This document shows, in pieces, positions 1-8,884 of a DNA stretch of 64,000 nucleotides. The stretch lies in NCBI GenBank assembly GCA_041861885.1, contig JBGVUE010000001.1:2778001-2842000 (forward strand), in the 5' to 3' direction. The stretch comes from Haloimpatiens sp. FM7315 (lineage in GTDB: Bacteria; Bacillota; Clostridia; Clostridiales; Clostridiaceae). The notes under the pieces were generated by a model that searched no databases, was not told the DNA's origin, and worked only from the letters and a program-made list of their open reading frames with translations. How positions within the stretch are numbered: the first letter of the stretch is position 1; each line of letters opens with the position of its first letter. The position numbers and the translations under genes are program-made.

Positions 1-1274
1 ATCCTTGTATCTTTTTTTAAAACCTTTCAGTTTTATACCATTTAGTTTCTTTTTTAAAATAGTATCTTTTATATAAAGAAAAATAGATTTCAATGCAACT
101 AACATCCATAGCTGACAGTAGGTGAAATACATAACAGGAACTAATGCAAGATTTCTAATATTGCTTTCTCCTTTTTCCATAGTCAAAGTTAAGCTCACCT
201 CTAGTACAAAGAGCACATAAGCAAGAAGCCAAAGTACAAAGAAGTTACCTGCAACCTGTACTTTTATATTTGTAAAAAGGCTTAAAATGAATATAACATC
301 TGATATAACTACTGAAGAAAGAAACAAAAATAAACTGTAAAAAAATAAAAAATATCAAATAAAAGATTTTTTACTCTTACTTTAAACAAGCCTCCTATAT
401 ACTTGCTAAGAACATAAACATTTCCTTTAGCCCATCTTGTTCTTTGCTTAAACCAAACTCTTAAAGTTTCCGGTTCTTGCTCAAAGGTCACAGAAAGAGG
501 CATAAATTTTATTTTATATCCCATTTTATATATCCTAAAGCTAATCTCTGTATCCTCTGCAATAGCTTTAGTATCCCATCCACCTAGTTCTTCGATTATA
601 CTTCTTCTAACTACAAAATTTGTTCCAGGAATAGTACATAAATTTAATAATTGCCACCTACCTGCTTGAGCCATCCACTGAAAACTAAGTGTCTCTATAT
701 TAATAAACCTAGTTAAAACATTTCTATCTTTGTTTCTAGTTCTAAACTTTCCAATAACCGCACCTAAAGATTTATCTTTTTCTATTGTATTTATCAAATA
801 CAATAACGCAGTTTTTAAAGGGGTATTATCGGCATCGTAAACTGCTATATACTCTCCTTTTGAATGTTTGAACCCAATATTTAACGCATTAGATTTTCCC
901 TTACCCCCAATTATATTATCAGTATTTATGATTTTAAAATTATAATTTTCATATTGCTTCTTTATGTTTTCTAAAAGATCCTTAGTTCCATCAGAAGAAT
1001 TATCATTTATAACTATAAGTTCCATTTTTTCCTTAGGATAATTCAATGAAAGCAAAGCTTTTACCGTTTTTCCTATTACCCTTTCCTCATTATGAGCCGG
1101 AACTAGTATAGAAACTGTTGGAAGATTGTCTTTTCCTATAAAATTAACTTTTAAATTAGCACACTTAGTGTAATATACATATCCACTCAGAGCCAAAATT
1201 ATGTTTACAAATAAAAGCATCCAAATAGACACAAGGGAATATATAAATAAATAATCAATAATCGTTAGTTTCAT
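1..1274 (-). CDS. Processive family 2 glycosyltransferase (frameshifted, runs off window)
   Basis: Membrane glycosyltransferase of the BcsA/PgaC/HAS type, expected to polymerise a sugar from a nucleotide-sugar and export the chain. An N-terminal membrane segment (about residues 8-32) is followed by a GT-A domain with NDNSSDGT, DADN, AEDTE and the processive QRTRW motif. The open frame stops at 309, but the next frame continues to the window edge with further hydrophobic segments. Adding one base to the A7 run at 339-345 joins the two frames. The ATG at 1274 follows AAGGTGATAAAAGG, 12 bases after the DUF2334 stop, so it is the third gene of that operon. The family is clear; the sugar cannot be told from sequence. 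Confidence 0.85.
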
Positions 1275-1286
1275 CCTTTTATCACC

Positions 1287-2999
1287 TTAAAAATTTATTT
1301 TTATCTCTTTTTTTGACACAAAGAATATAAATAAAAATACAATACAAAAAAAGCCTATAACTACAATTAAAACAGAATTTATACTAGCTATATATCCAAG
1401 TTTTTTAGGTGCATCTTTTTTACTAACATCTTTTTTTATATATTTTGCTTCAATCTTTCCATTCTTAGACTTAATCTTTATATCTCCAAATTCAACCCAA
1501 TTTTCTTCTTCTTTTAAATCTAAAAAATCCACTTCTCTAGATTTAAAATACTCTACTATTTGTTTTAGCTTTTCAGGCTCTAAATAACTATGAAAATATA
1601 CCCCTGCGGTATACCCTCTTACTTTAGAAATCTTATTAAAATTTTCTTTAATATTAGCTACTGAAAGTACATTGTCCTTTTCTAGATGCCCCAAGTTTTC
1701 CGGTACAAATTTATTAAAAGCTTCTGTGTTATATACCATATATGGAAGCTTTGTAGTAGTATATTTATTATCGCTACTTTGATACCTTCCGAGGTAGGTA
1801 GAAAAATATTTTTTAATCTCCTTATACCCTCTCAAATCCATGGCATCCTTTGGCGCTTCAAATCCTAGTGGAAATATTTGATTTTCCACACATTCCCTAA
1901 GTCCTAACTCTACTTTATTATAAATAAATGTTTTCATATTAGCATCTATAGGCTTATCTTCCTTACCATTCCAAAACTCAAAGCCTTTACCTAATTCTTC
2001 TGAGTTACCGTTTTCTTGAACATATCCTTTAAGTATAACTGTACCACCAAGTTTAACCATATATTTTACTGTATCCACAAAGTCCTTATTTTCAGATATG
2101 GTATTTACATATCCACTTTTATCATCTACAAATGTAGGAACAAGAGAAATAATAAAAGGGATTTCTTCACTGTTAAGATATTCTGCTATTTTTTTTAATT
2201 TATTAACATCACTAAAAGAATTAACATCTTCTATTCTTATAAATACCTTGCCCCGCTTTACATTTTTTATATTAAAAATATCATAAAGTAAATCTGAAAA
2301 TATACTAAATTTTATATCATCATCCTTAATATTTGAAATATACCAAAAATTTTTACTATTTAATGCAAAAGGATAATACTTCTCTCCATTACTTATGTAA
2401 GAATATACTTTAGGAAGGTTACCTATAGTTTTTAAAACTGAGTAGTCTTCTTCATTTTGTAAATAAAACTTATTCTCTTCATTATAATTCATATTTCTAT
2501 CTTTGCTACCAGGGTAATATATTTCTGTAATATTATTTACACTTCCAAAATAACTTAGGTTAAGCTTAATTTGCTTACTTTTATCTTTTAGAAAATGCTC
2601 TACTCCCTTGCCTATCCAAAAGATCTTACCCTCATATTCATACAAATCCTTAAGAAAGGTCTCATTATTAAAATTTCCATCTATGCCAAGAACAAAAACA
2701 TAAGAAAATTTAAATATATCTTCTTTCTTATAATCTTTAACACCTAACCTTTGGACTTTTACCTCAAAAGCTCCAAGGGTCTCTTCTATAATTCTTACAA
2801 CATTTTTATCCTCTCCAAAATAACTATCTTTATCATAAACTAATAAAATTTGATTTTTTAATTTTAAATCTTCACTTGTGTTTTTCTCACTATTTATTAT
2901 TAATTTTGTGTTTGATTCAACTCCAAAAGCCACAATGCTACTAAAAAATAAAAAACACAGAATAATTACTAAAATTCTTTTAAAACAATTAAACATCAT
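1287..2999 (-). CDS. Secreted, C-terminally anchored DUF2334 polysaccharide deacetylase-like protein
   Basis: A 570-residue exported protein. It has a signal peptide (residues 1-25), a central DUF2334-type NodB-like barrel (RGKVFIRIEDVNSFSD, then IPFIISLVPTF, about residues 250-490) and one C-terminal membrane helix (about 540-560). DUF2334 proteins are relatives of carbohydrate deacetylases, so a role in modifying an exported glycan outside the membrane fits. The gene overlaps the end of the upstream degenerate GGDEF gene by 11 bases and precedes a processive GT2 gene, so the three are probably co-translated. The N-terminal domain (about 45-230) is not recognised. Activity is inferred only from family and context. 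Confidence 0.75.
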   Translation of the reverse strand: MMFNCFKRILVIILCFLFFSSIVAFGVESNTKLIINSEKNTSEDLKLKNQILLVYDKDSYFGEDKNVVRIIEETLGAFEVKVQRLGVKDYKKEDIFKFSYVFVLGIDGNFNNETFLKDLYEYEGKIFWIGKGVEHFLKDKSKQIKLNLSYFGSVNNITEIYYPGSKDRNMNYNEENKFYLQNEEDYSVLKTIGNLPKVYSYISNGEKYYPFALNSKNFWYISNIKDDDIKFSIFSDLLYDIFNIKNVKRGKVFIRIEDVNSFSDVNKLKKIAEYLNSEEIPFIISLVPTFVDDKSGYVNTISENKDFVDTVKYMVKLGGTVILKGYVQENGNSEELGKGFEFWNGKEDKPIDANMKTFIYNKVELGLRECVENQIFPLGFEAPKDAMDLRGYKEIKKYFSTYLGRYQSSDNKYTTTKLPYMVYNTEAFNKFVPENLGHLEKDNVLSVANIKENFNKISKVRGYTAGVYFHSYLEPEKLKQIVEYFKSREVDFLDLKEEENWVEFGDIKIKSKNGKIEAKYIKKDVSKKDAPKKLGYIASINSVLIVVIGFFCIVFLFIFFVSKKEIKINF

Positions 3000-3834
3000 A
3001 TTCCAGCTCTTTTTCTGCTAAATTTTTAAATGTAAAGGAATCCTTTATTTCATCACTGTACTCTAGAATTCCTACCTTCAAATCCACTTTTATGTTACTA
3101 TAATCTTCTTTTATTTTCACATTTAAATCTTCTATAGCAGTCTTGATTCTATCTTTTACGACTTCAGCACCTTTTTCATCCGTTTCAGTCATCAATATAC
3201 CTAATATATCTTTCTTAAGTTTGTATCTGCTATCTTCTTTTCTTGTTGATTCATTAATACATTGGCTTATGTGTTTCATAATCTGTTTCATTTTTTCTTC
3301 ACCTAAAATCGAGTAAATTTCTTCATAATAATTTACTTTAACCATCATTAAGCAAAGATTATTTTTATGTCTTTTTGCTTTACTCATTTCTCTTTCTAAA
3401 TCTATATAGAATCCTTTAACATTAGAAAGGCCTGTAATTTTATCTATAGTTATAAGTTCTTTATGTTGATTTTGAAGACTCCTATTCATATTTTGCATTG
3501 AATTGATGCATTCCGATAATTTTCCAGATATAAAAGCAGACAAGGGAATTCCTATCATCCATACATAGGTATTTGAACTTACACTTTTCCCTAGTACAAC
3601 ATTTTCATAAATTTGATAGCTAGCATAGAAAAAAATAACAAAAGCGCTTATTAAAAGCCCCCAAATTAAGTTTCTAAGATATGCTATTAATATTATAATA
3701 AAAGTAAATCCCAGCATAATAAAACTAATAATAGTTCTATTCCCAAGGTCAAAATATACAAAACTGCTTATGCAAAACACATCTAGCAAAAACAATATCA
3801 TATAAATGTCTATTCGTTGTGAGATTTTATTCAT
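2989..3834 (-). CDS. Membrane protein with degenerate GGDEF domain and intact I-site motif
   Basis: About 281 residues: four or five hydrophobic segments (residues 10-105), a short coiled linker, then a GGDEF-fold domain starting ITGLSNVKGFYIDLEREM. At the catalytic position the sequence reads KKDIL instead of GGDEF, so cyclase activity is unlikely. The RxxD inhibitory-site motif (RKED) is kept at the canonical distance upstream. That pattern is known from PelD, where a dead GGDEF domain binds c-di-GMP and switches on exopolysaccharide synthesis. Start: the ATG at 3834 sits 6 bases after GGAGGAG; a TTG at 3849 would lie upstream of that SD. First gene of the operon with DUF2334 and GT2. c-di-GMP binding is inference. 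Confidence 0.7.
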   Translation of the reverse strand: MNKISQRIDIYMILFLLDVFCISSFVYFDLGNRTIISFIMLGFTFIIILIAYLRNLIWGLLISAFVIFFYASYQIYENVVLGKSVSSNTYVWMIGIPLSAFISGKLSECINSMQNMNRSLQNQHKELITIDKITGLSNVKGFYIDLEREMSKAKRHKNNLCLMMVKVNYYEEIYSILGEEKMKQIMKHISQCINESTRKEDSRYKLKKDILGILMTETDEKGAEVVKDRIKTAIEDLNVKIKEDYSNIKVDLKVGILEYSDEIKDSFTFKNLAEKELEYDV

Positions 3835-3871
3835 AAATTCTCCTCCCAAGATTTAATTTATAAAATTAATT

Positions 3872-4437
3872 CTAAAGATTTTTTCCAATTTCAATTGCTC
3901 TATTTAATATATCTTTCCTAAAATGTGCCGGTACTAAATCTGTATTTGAACAAAATAAATTATCAGTATATTTTACATTTATGGATTTAAAAAACAAGTC
4001 TATTACAGGTATTGAGGCTTGAAACTGTCCTTTTATATAAGGTGATCCTGCACTGGATACAAATATACCCTTTCTTTCTTTATTTCTATCAATAGAGGCT
4101 TTCCCATATTTATATTTACTAGACCAAAACATTTGACATCTATCAATCATTGTTTTGGAAATAGCGGATAAGCTATTAAAGTATAGAGGTGACGACATTA
4201 TTACGATATCACTCTCATCAAACAAAGGATATAAATTTTGCATATCATCATCTATACAACATTTGCCAGTTTTTGCGCAATAATAACAAGATGTACAGGG
4301 TTTTATATTTAAATCACTTAAATATATTTTTTTATTTCATACTTATTAATATCTACAGTTTTAAGTATTTCGCTTAAAATAACATCAGTGTTCTTATTTT
4401 TTCTCGGACTTCCCATAATAGCTACTATTTTTTTCAA
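3872..4437 (-). CDS. NADPH-dependent FMN reductase / flavodoxin-fold protein (frameshifted)
   Basis: The N-terminal part reads IVAIMGSPRKNKNTD, the FMN phosphate-binding loop of the NADPH-dependent FMN reductase family, followed by CTSCYYCAKTGKC, the cysteine-rich stretch seen in iron-sulfur flavoproteins. The C-terminal part carries SDIVIMSSPLYFNSLS, the typical second flavin loop. The frames are joined by adding one base to the T7 run at 4327-4333. The likely start is TTG at 4437, placed after GAGGTGG. About 188 residues when repaired, normal for the family. Substrate unknown. It lies just upstream of the degenerate GGDEF gene on the same strand, with only a short gap. Confidence 0.75.
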
Positions 4438-4533
4438 GATTCATCCACCTCTACTACTTATATAATTTGAATCTTGAAAAATTATATTTATCAAAGACTC
4501 AATCTATAAGCACAATAACATAAGAATAATACT

Positions 4534-4564
4534 AAGGCAACTACAGTTAAAATGTAGTTGCCTT
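4534..4564 (-). terminator. Rho-independent terminator after oppA-like gene
   Basis: A perfect 12-bp inverted repeat (AAGGCAACTACA / TGTAGTTGCCTT) with a 7-base loop, 17 bases past the stop of the oligopeptide-binding protein gene. The T-tract on the minus strand is only moderate. Confidence 0.8.
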
Positions 4565-4580
4565 AATTTCAGTATTAATA

Positions 4581-6275
4581 TTATTTTGTTCTTCCTTCAG
4601 TATAAGCATACTTAAGTTCAGATCCACTTCCAAACAATGGACTCATTATGCCTTTAACATATTTGTATCTGTAAGTATTTCTCTTTCTATATACTGTTGG
4701 TGCTATAGTTGCATCTTCATATAATAGTATTTTTTCTGCTTCTTTATAAGCTTCAAGTCTTTCTTTTTCATCTACAGATTTCATAGCTTTTTGAATTAAT
4801 TCATCGTATTTCTTATTTGACCAACCAGTTGGAACTATATTAGCTCCTGTCATCCACATATCAAAGAAAGTATTTGGATCGTTGTAATCTCCAGACCAAG
4901 CCATTCCTGCTAATTGATATTGACCTTCGTCAGTTCTCTTTTGGAATACTGGCCATTCAACGTATTCTGCTTTTACATTAACGCCTAAAGTCTTTTTGTA
5001 CATTTGTTGTATATATTCAGCATATGTTCTGTACCATTGGTTTGTACCTGCACAAAGCATTGTAATATCAAGTTTAGATAAATCTGTGCTCATTCCTAAC
5101 TCTTTTAATCCTTTTTGCAATAAAGCCTTAGCATCTGGATTCTCTTTAACTAACTGTTTGATTGGCTCATCTTTAACTTCTTCTCTGAAGTCTTTTCCGT
5201 TTAACTGTAATGATGGTGGTGCCCAGCCATAAGCTGCATCGTATATTCCATTGAATATTACATTTGCCATATCTTCTCTAGTTACTCCTAATGAAAATGC
5301 TTTTCTTACATTTGCATTACTAAATAACTTATCTTTTTGGTTAAAGAAAGAATAGTTAGTAGAAGGATCATATCCTTTTATTAGATCAAACTTTCCTGTT
5401 GAATCAAATTTCTTTATCCATTCTGGTTTAGAAACTGCTAATGAATCTAAAGCCCCATTGTATAATGAATTATATTGAGCATTTTCATCTTTAATTATGC
5501 TCATATTAACTTTTTCAAGTTTAACCTTATCTTTATCCCAATACTTATCATTCTTTTCAAGAACAACCTTACTATTATGTACCCATTCTTTTAATACGAA
5601 TGGTCCACAGAATACCATTGTGTTAGCTTCTGTACCATATTTATCCCCACTCTTTTCAACTATATCCTGTCTTTGTGGTTGCATTACCTTAAAATATGTT
5701 AAGTTTAAGAAATAAGCACATGGTTGTTTAAGAGTTATTTGAAGAGTTTTATCATCAACTGCTTTTACCCCTACAGTATCTGCTGCAGCTTTTCCTGCAT
5801 TATACTCATCAGCATTTTTTATTGGTGATAAAAGGAAAGCATAAGTAGAACCTACTTTAGGATCTAATGTTCTTTTTATACCATATTCGTAATCTTTAGC
5901 TGTAACTTTTTTTCCATCTGTCCATTCGTAATCTCTTAAATGGAAAGTCCAAACTGTTTCATCTTCATTATGTTCCCACTTTTCAGCACCTGCAGCTTTT
6001 ATAACGTCATTGCCTTTTTCATCTTGCTCAATTCTTGTAAGACCTTCCATTACTTCTGACAAAATTTGAGAAGAATATAAGTCCTTAGCCTTTGATGTGT
6101 CTAAAGTTTGAGGTTCTGCTGCTAACAATACATTTAAGTATTGCTCTTTATCCGTAGATGAAGATCCACTTTTTGACCCTGATCCTTCTTCAGACTTTTG
6201 GCCACATCCTACTGCAGCTGTTGTAAATAACAATGCAGTTCCCATAACCAATGCTACCAATTTTTTAGTTTTCAA
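4581..6275 (-). CDS. oppA: Oligopeptide ABC transporter substrate-binding lipoprotein (OppA type)
   Basis: A 564-residue peptide-binding protein of the SBP_bac_5 family. The signal sequence ends in a lipobox-like TAAVGCGQK, giving a lipid-anchored Cys near residue 24. A Ser/Gly/Lys-rich linker follows, then LLAAEPQTLDTSKAKD, typical of OppA. Length and C-terminus (YRYKYVKGIMSPLFG) match clostridial OppA. It would capture extracellular peptides for import, but no Opp permease or ATPase genes are adjacent, so it stands alone between a promoter and a terminator. The frame is intact over its whole length, unlike many neighbours. The ATG follows AAAAGGGGGC. Confidence 0.92.
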   Translation of the reverse strand: MKTKKLVALVMGTALLFTTAAVGCGQKSEEGSGSKSGSSSTDKEQYLNVLLAAEPQTLDTSKAKDLYSSQILSEVMEGLTRIEQDEKGNDVIKAAGAEKWEHNEDETVWTFHLRDYEWTDGKKVTAKDYEYGIKRTLDPKVGSTYAFLLSPIKNADEYNAGKAAADTVGVKAVDDKTLQITLKQPCAYFLNLTYFKVMQPQRQDIVEKSGDKYGTEANTMVFCGPFVLKEWVHNSKVVLEKNDKYWDKDKVKLEKVNMSIIKDENAQYNSLYNGALDSLAVSKPEWIKKFDSTGKFDLIKGYDPSTNYSFFNQKDKLFSNANVRKAFSLGVTREDMANVIFNGIYDAAYGWAPPSLQLNGKDFREEVKDEPIKQLVKENPDAKALLQKGLKELGMSTDLSKLDITMLCAGTNQWYRTYAEYIQQMYKKTLGVNVKAEYVEWPVFQKRTDEGQYQLAGMAWSGDYNDPNTFFDMWMTGANIVPTGWSNKKYDELIQKAMKSVDEKERLEAYKEAEKILLYEDATIAPTVYRKRNTYRYKYVKGIMSPLFGSGSELKYAYTEGRTK

Positions 6276-6350
6276 TTTAAAAGCCCCCTTTTAAAATATT
6301 GTAATTTTCAATTATGAAATAATATTAAATCTTTATACGATTTAATACAT

Positions 6351-6365
6351 AATTTTCAATAAAAT
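6351..6365 (-). promoter_or_regulatory. Possible CodY box in oppA leader
   Basis: AATTTTCAATAAAAT matches 12 of 15 positions of the CodY consensus AATTTTCWGAAAATT. It lies between the predicted oppA promoter and start codon, where CodY would block elongation. A second partial match (core TTTTCAGAAAA, 6523-6533) lies upstream of the -35. CodY control of opp genes is known in Firmicutes; here it is inference, and AT-rich DNA gives chance matches. Confidence 0.3.
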
Positions 6366-6400
6366 GATTTTCATTCAGTATTGTGCTTCATTTTTTAAAT

Positions 6401-6430
6401 AATATACCACATTTTTGCGTTCTTTGTCAA
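6401..6430 (-). promoter_or_regulatory. Sigma-A type promoter for oppA
   Basis: On the minus strand TTGACA (6425-6430) and TATATT (6401-6406) are separated by 18 bases, about 125 bases upstream of the oppA start. No better candidate is seen in the gap. Confidence 0.6.
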
Positions 6431-6725
6431 TTTTTTTTATAAAAATATATTTTTATAATTTTTTATAATTATATTATTAATTTTATTAAATTTTTCTTAA
6501 TTAAAGTTAATTTAACTTAACTTTTTCAGAAAACGTTTACTGGATTTTCTGCATTTTTCATATATTCACTTCCTATTTCAGCTTAAAATTTAAACTAGAA
6601 GTCTAACTTTTGAATAACATTATTCTAAAATATTCACATGTTACGTATTTATATTCATTATTATTTATGGCACCCATTACTATTCTGCGTATTTTTTTAC
6701 TTACTATGCATATATAATTAAAAAA

Positions 6726-6778
6726 ATAGAGATATCAAAACTGCTACTGTTTTCACAGAATCAGTTTTGATTCTCTAT
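6726..6778 (-). terminator. Terminator after aminopeptidase P gene
   Basis: ATAGAGATATCAAAACTG and CAGTTTTGATTCTCTAT form a 17-bp stem with one bulge. On the minus strand it is followed by a run of T (A-run at 6720-6726 on the plus strand). It lies about 65 bases after the stop of the M24 peptidase. The rest of 6431-6725 is very AT-rich with no gene seen. Confidence 0.65.
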
Positions 6779-6844
6779 CCTTTAATTAATTGTTTTTATG
6801 ATGCATTTCCAAAACTCTTTTTTTAATACTTTAATACTTTAATC

Positions 6845-8623
6845 CTAAATTTCTCTAGTTTCATGAGCTAACCACTTGTTTTCCTCATTACTTAAATAAG
6901 GAGATAATTTTTTGTAAACCATTTTATGGTAATTATTTAACCAATTTTTTTCCTCTTCATTAAGCATCTCTATGACAATACCATCTAAATCAATTGGACA
7001 ATAAGTAACTTCCTCAAACTTCATAAATTGTCCAAATTCTGTATTTTGATCCTTAACTACTAGTAATTCATTTTCTGTTCTTATGCCATGTTTTCCTTCT
7101 TTATACACTCCTGGCTCATTTGTAATTATCATGCCCTCTTCTAATCTTACATGGTTAAATGCAGGACTAATTCTATGTGGTCCTTCATGAACATTTAAGA
7201 AATATCCAACTCCGTGGCCTGTACCACATTTATAATCTATACCATACTGCCAAAGTGGTTCTCTAGCTATGGCGTCAAGATGGGTACCTGTAGAACCATA
7301 TAAAAATTTAGCTCTTGATAATGCACAATTAGATTTTAAAACAAGAGTATAGTCTCTCTTTTCTTCTTCTGTTAATTCTCCTAATACAACAGTTCTTGTA
7401 ATATCTGTTGTACCATCTAAATATTGAGCTCCTGAATCTAAAAGTAGAAATCCCTTATTTTCTAATTTATAAGTTACCTCAGGTGTTGCCTTATAATGCA
7501 TCATAGCCGCATGCTCCTTATGACCTGCTATGCTATCAAAGCTTATTTGAGTAAAATTCTCTTGCTCTTTTCTAAAACTTTCAGCTTTATCTGATGCAGA
7601 TATTTCTGTAATATCTTCCTTACCTACACTGCTTTTTAACCATTTTATAAATTTAGCCATTGCAACTCCATCTCTAACATGGCAATTTTTTAAATTTTTA
7701 ATTTCCTCTTCACTCTTTATAGCCTTCATATAAGTTGTTGTATTATCTTCTTCAACAATTTTGCATTCCTTAGGTATAGACGTAAATATCCAAGAGTTAA
7801 CCTTATTTGGATCTAATACCACTGTATCTTTTTCCTGGATATTCTTTACGTATTTTTCTATTTCATTGTATTCAAATACTTCTACATTATCTTTATTTAA
7901 TTCTTCTTCTATTTCTTTTGAAACCTTATCTTTATCTAAAAATAAATAAGCCTTATCTTTGGACACCAAAGCATATGAAGTTACTACGGGATTGCACTTT
8001 ACATCATTTCCCCTTATATTAAAAAGCCAAGCTATATCATCTAAACTGCTAAGCAAAAATACATCTGCTGAAATTTTATCCATATGCTCTCTTACTTTAT
8101 TTATTTTATCTACTCTAGATTTTCCTGCATATTTTATAGCATGTGATATTATTGTATTTTTAGGAATTTCAGGTCTATCATTCCATAATTGTCCGATTAA
8201 ATCATTTTCACAATTTAATGTAATATTTTTCTTAGCAAATTCCTTTTCCATACTTCTAAAATAAGAAACTGAAATAACCTTTCCATCAAAACCTACCACA
8301 GAGCCTTCATCTAAAGTATCGTAAAGCCATTTCATAACTTTTGGAACTCCAATTTGCCCCATCTTAAAAAGGTCAATTCCAGATCCTTCTAACTGTTTTG
8401 CAGCTTGTATATAATACCTTCCATCTGTCCATAATCCATTTTTTTCATTAGTTATTACAGCAGTTCCTGCAGAACCTGTAAATCCAGATATCCATTCTCT
8501 TGATCTCCAGTGATCTGCTACATATTCACTTTGATGAGCATCAAAACTTGGAACTATGTAAGCATCAATATGCTTTTCTTTCATAAGATTTTTCAATGTT
8601 GAAACTCTTTCTTTAACTGTCAT
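6845..8623 (-). CDS. pepP: Xaa-Pro aminopeptidase, M24 family (long form)
   Basis: Cytoplasmic metallopeptidase of 592 residues that removes N-terminal residues preceding proline. Two creatinase-like N-terminal domains (residues 5-310) precede the pita-bread catalytic domain with the metal ligands of the family: DSGAQYLDGTTDITR (two Asp), GHGVGYFLNVHEGP (His), and NEPGVYKEGKHGIRTENE (two Glu). A C-terminal extension is typical of the roughly 600-residue eukaryote-like form also found in clostridia. Start: ATG at 8623, 7 bases after AGGAGGGG; an upstream in-frame ATG at 8659 precedes this SD and is rejected. The frame is intact. It may act on peptides brought in by the neighbouring Opp binding protein. 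Confidence 0.92.
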   Translation of the reverse strand: MTVKERVSTLKNLMKEKHIDAYIVPSFDAHQSEYVADHWRSREWISGFTGSAGTAVITNEKNGLWTDGRYYIQAAKQLEGSGIDLFKMGQIGVPKVMKWLYDTLDEGSVVGFDGKVISVSYFRSMEKEFAKKNITLNCENDLIGQLWNDRPEIPKNTIISHAIKYAGKSRVDKINKVREHMDKISADVFLLSSLDDIAWLFNIRGNDVKCNPVVTSYALVSKDKAYLFLDKDKVSKEIEEELNKDNVEVFEYNEIEKYVKNIQEKDTVVLDPNKVNSWIFTSIPKECKIVEEDNTTTYMKAIKSEEEIKNLKNCHVRDGVAMAKFIKWLKSSVGKEDITEISASDKAESFRKEQENFTQISFDSIAGHKEHAAMMHYKATPEVTYKLENKGFLLLDSGAQYLDGTTDITRTVVLGELTEEEKRDYTLVLKSNCALSRAKFLYGSTGTHLDAIAREPLWQYGIDYKCGTGHGVGYFLNVHEGPHRISPAFNHVRLEEGMIITNEPGVYKEGKHGIRTENELLVVKDQNTEFGQFMKFEEVTYCPIDLDGIVIEMLNEEEKNWLNNYHKMVYKKLSPYLSNEENKWLAHETREI

Positions 8624-8884
8624 TTTGTCCCCTCCTAAAATAATTCCCTTTAAATTCACAATGATATAATTTATTTCATCTATATAAAATTATATATCAA
8701 CTATTTATTAAATTCTATATTTCTAGACTAATTTCATGAAATTTATTTTTATTTAAAGTGATTTTTGATTACTTTAAATAATATTATTCCATCAGTAATA
8801 AATAAAAAAGCTATACCATAGATAATACTAGTTTACGTATATCTTAAAGCATAGCCTTCTTTATTTATTAAACACTAAATTAAT

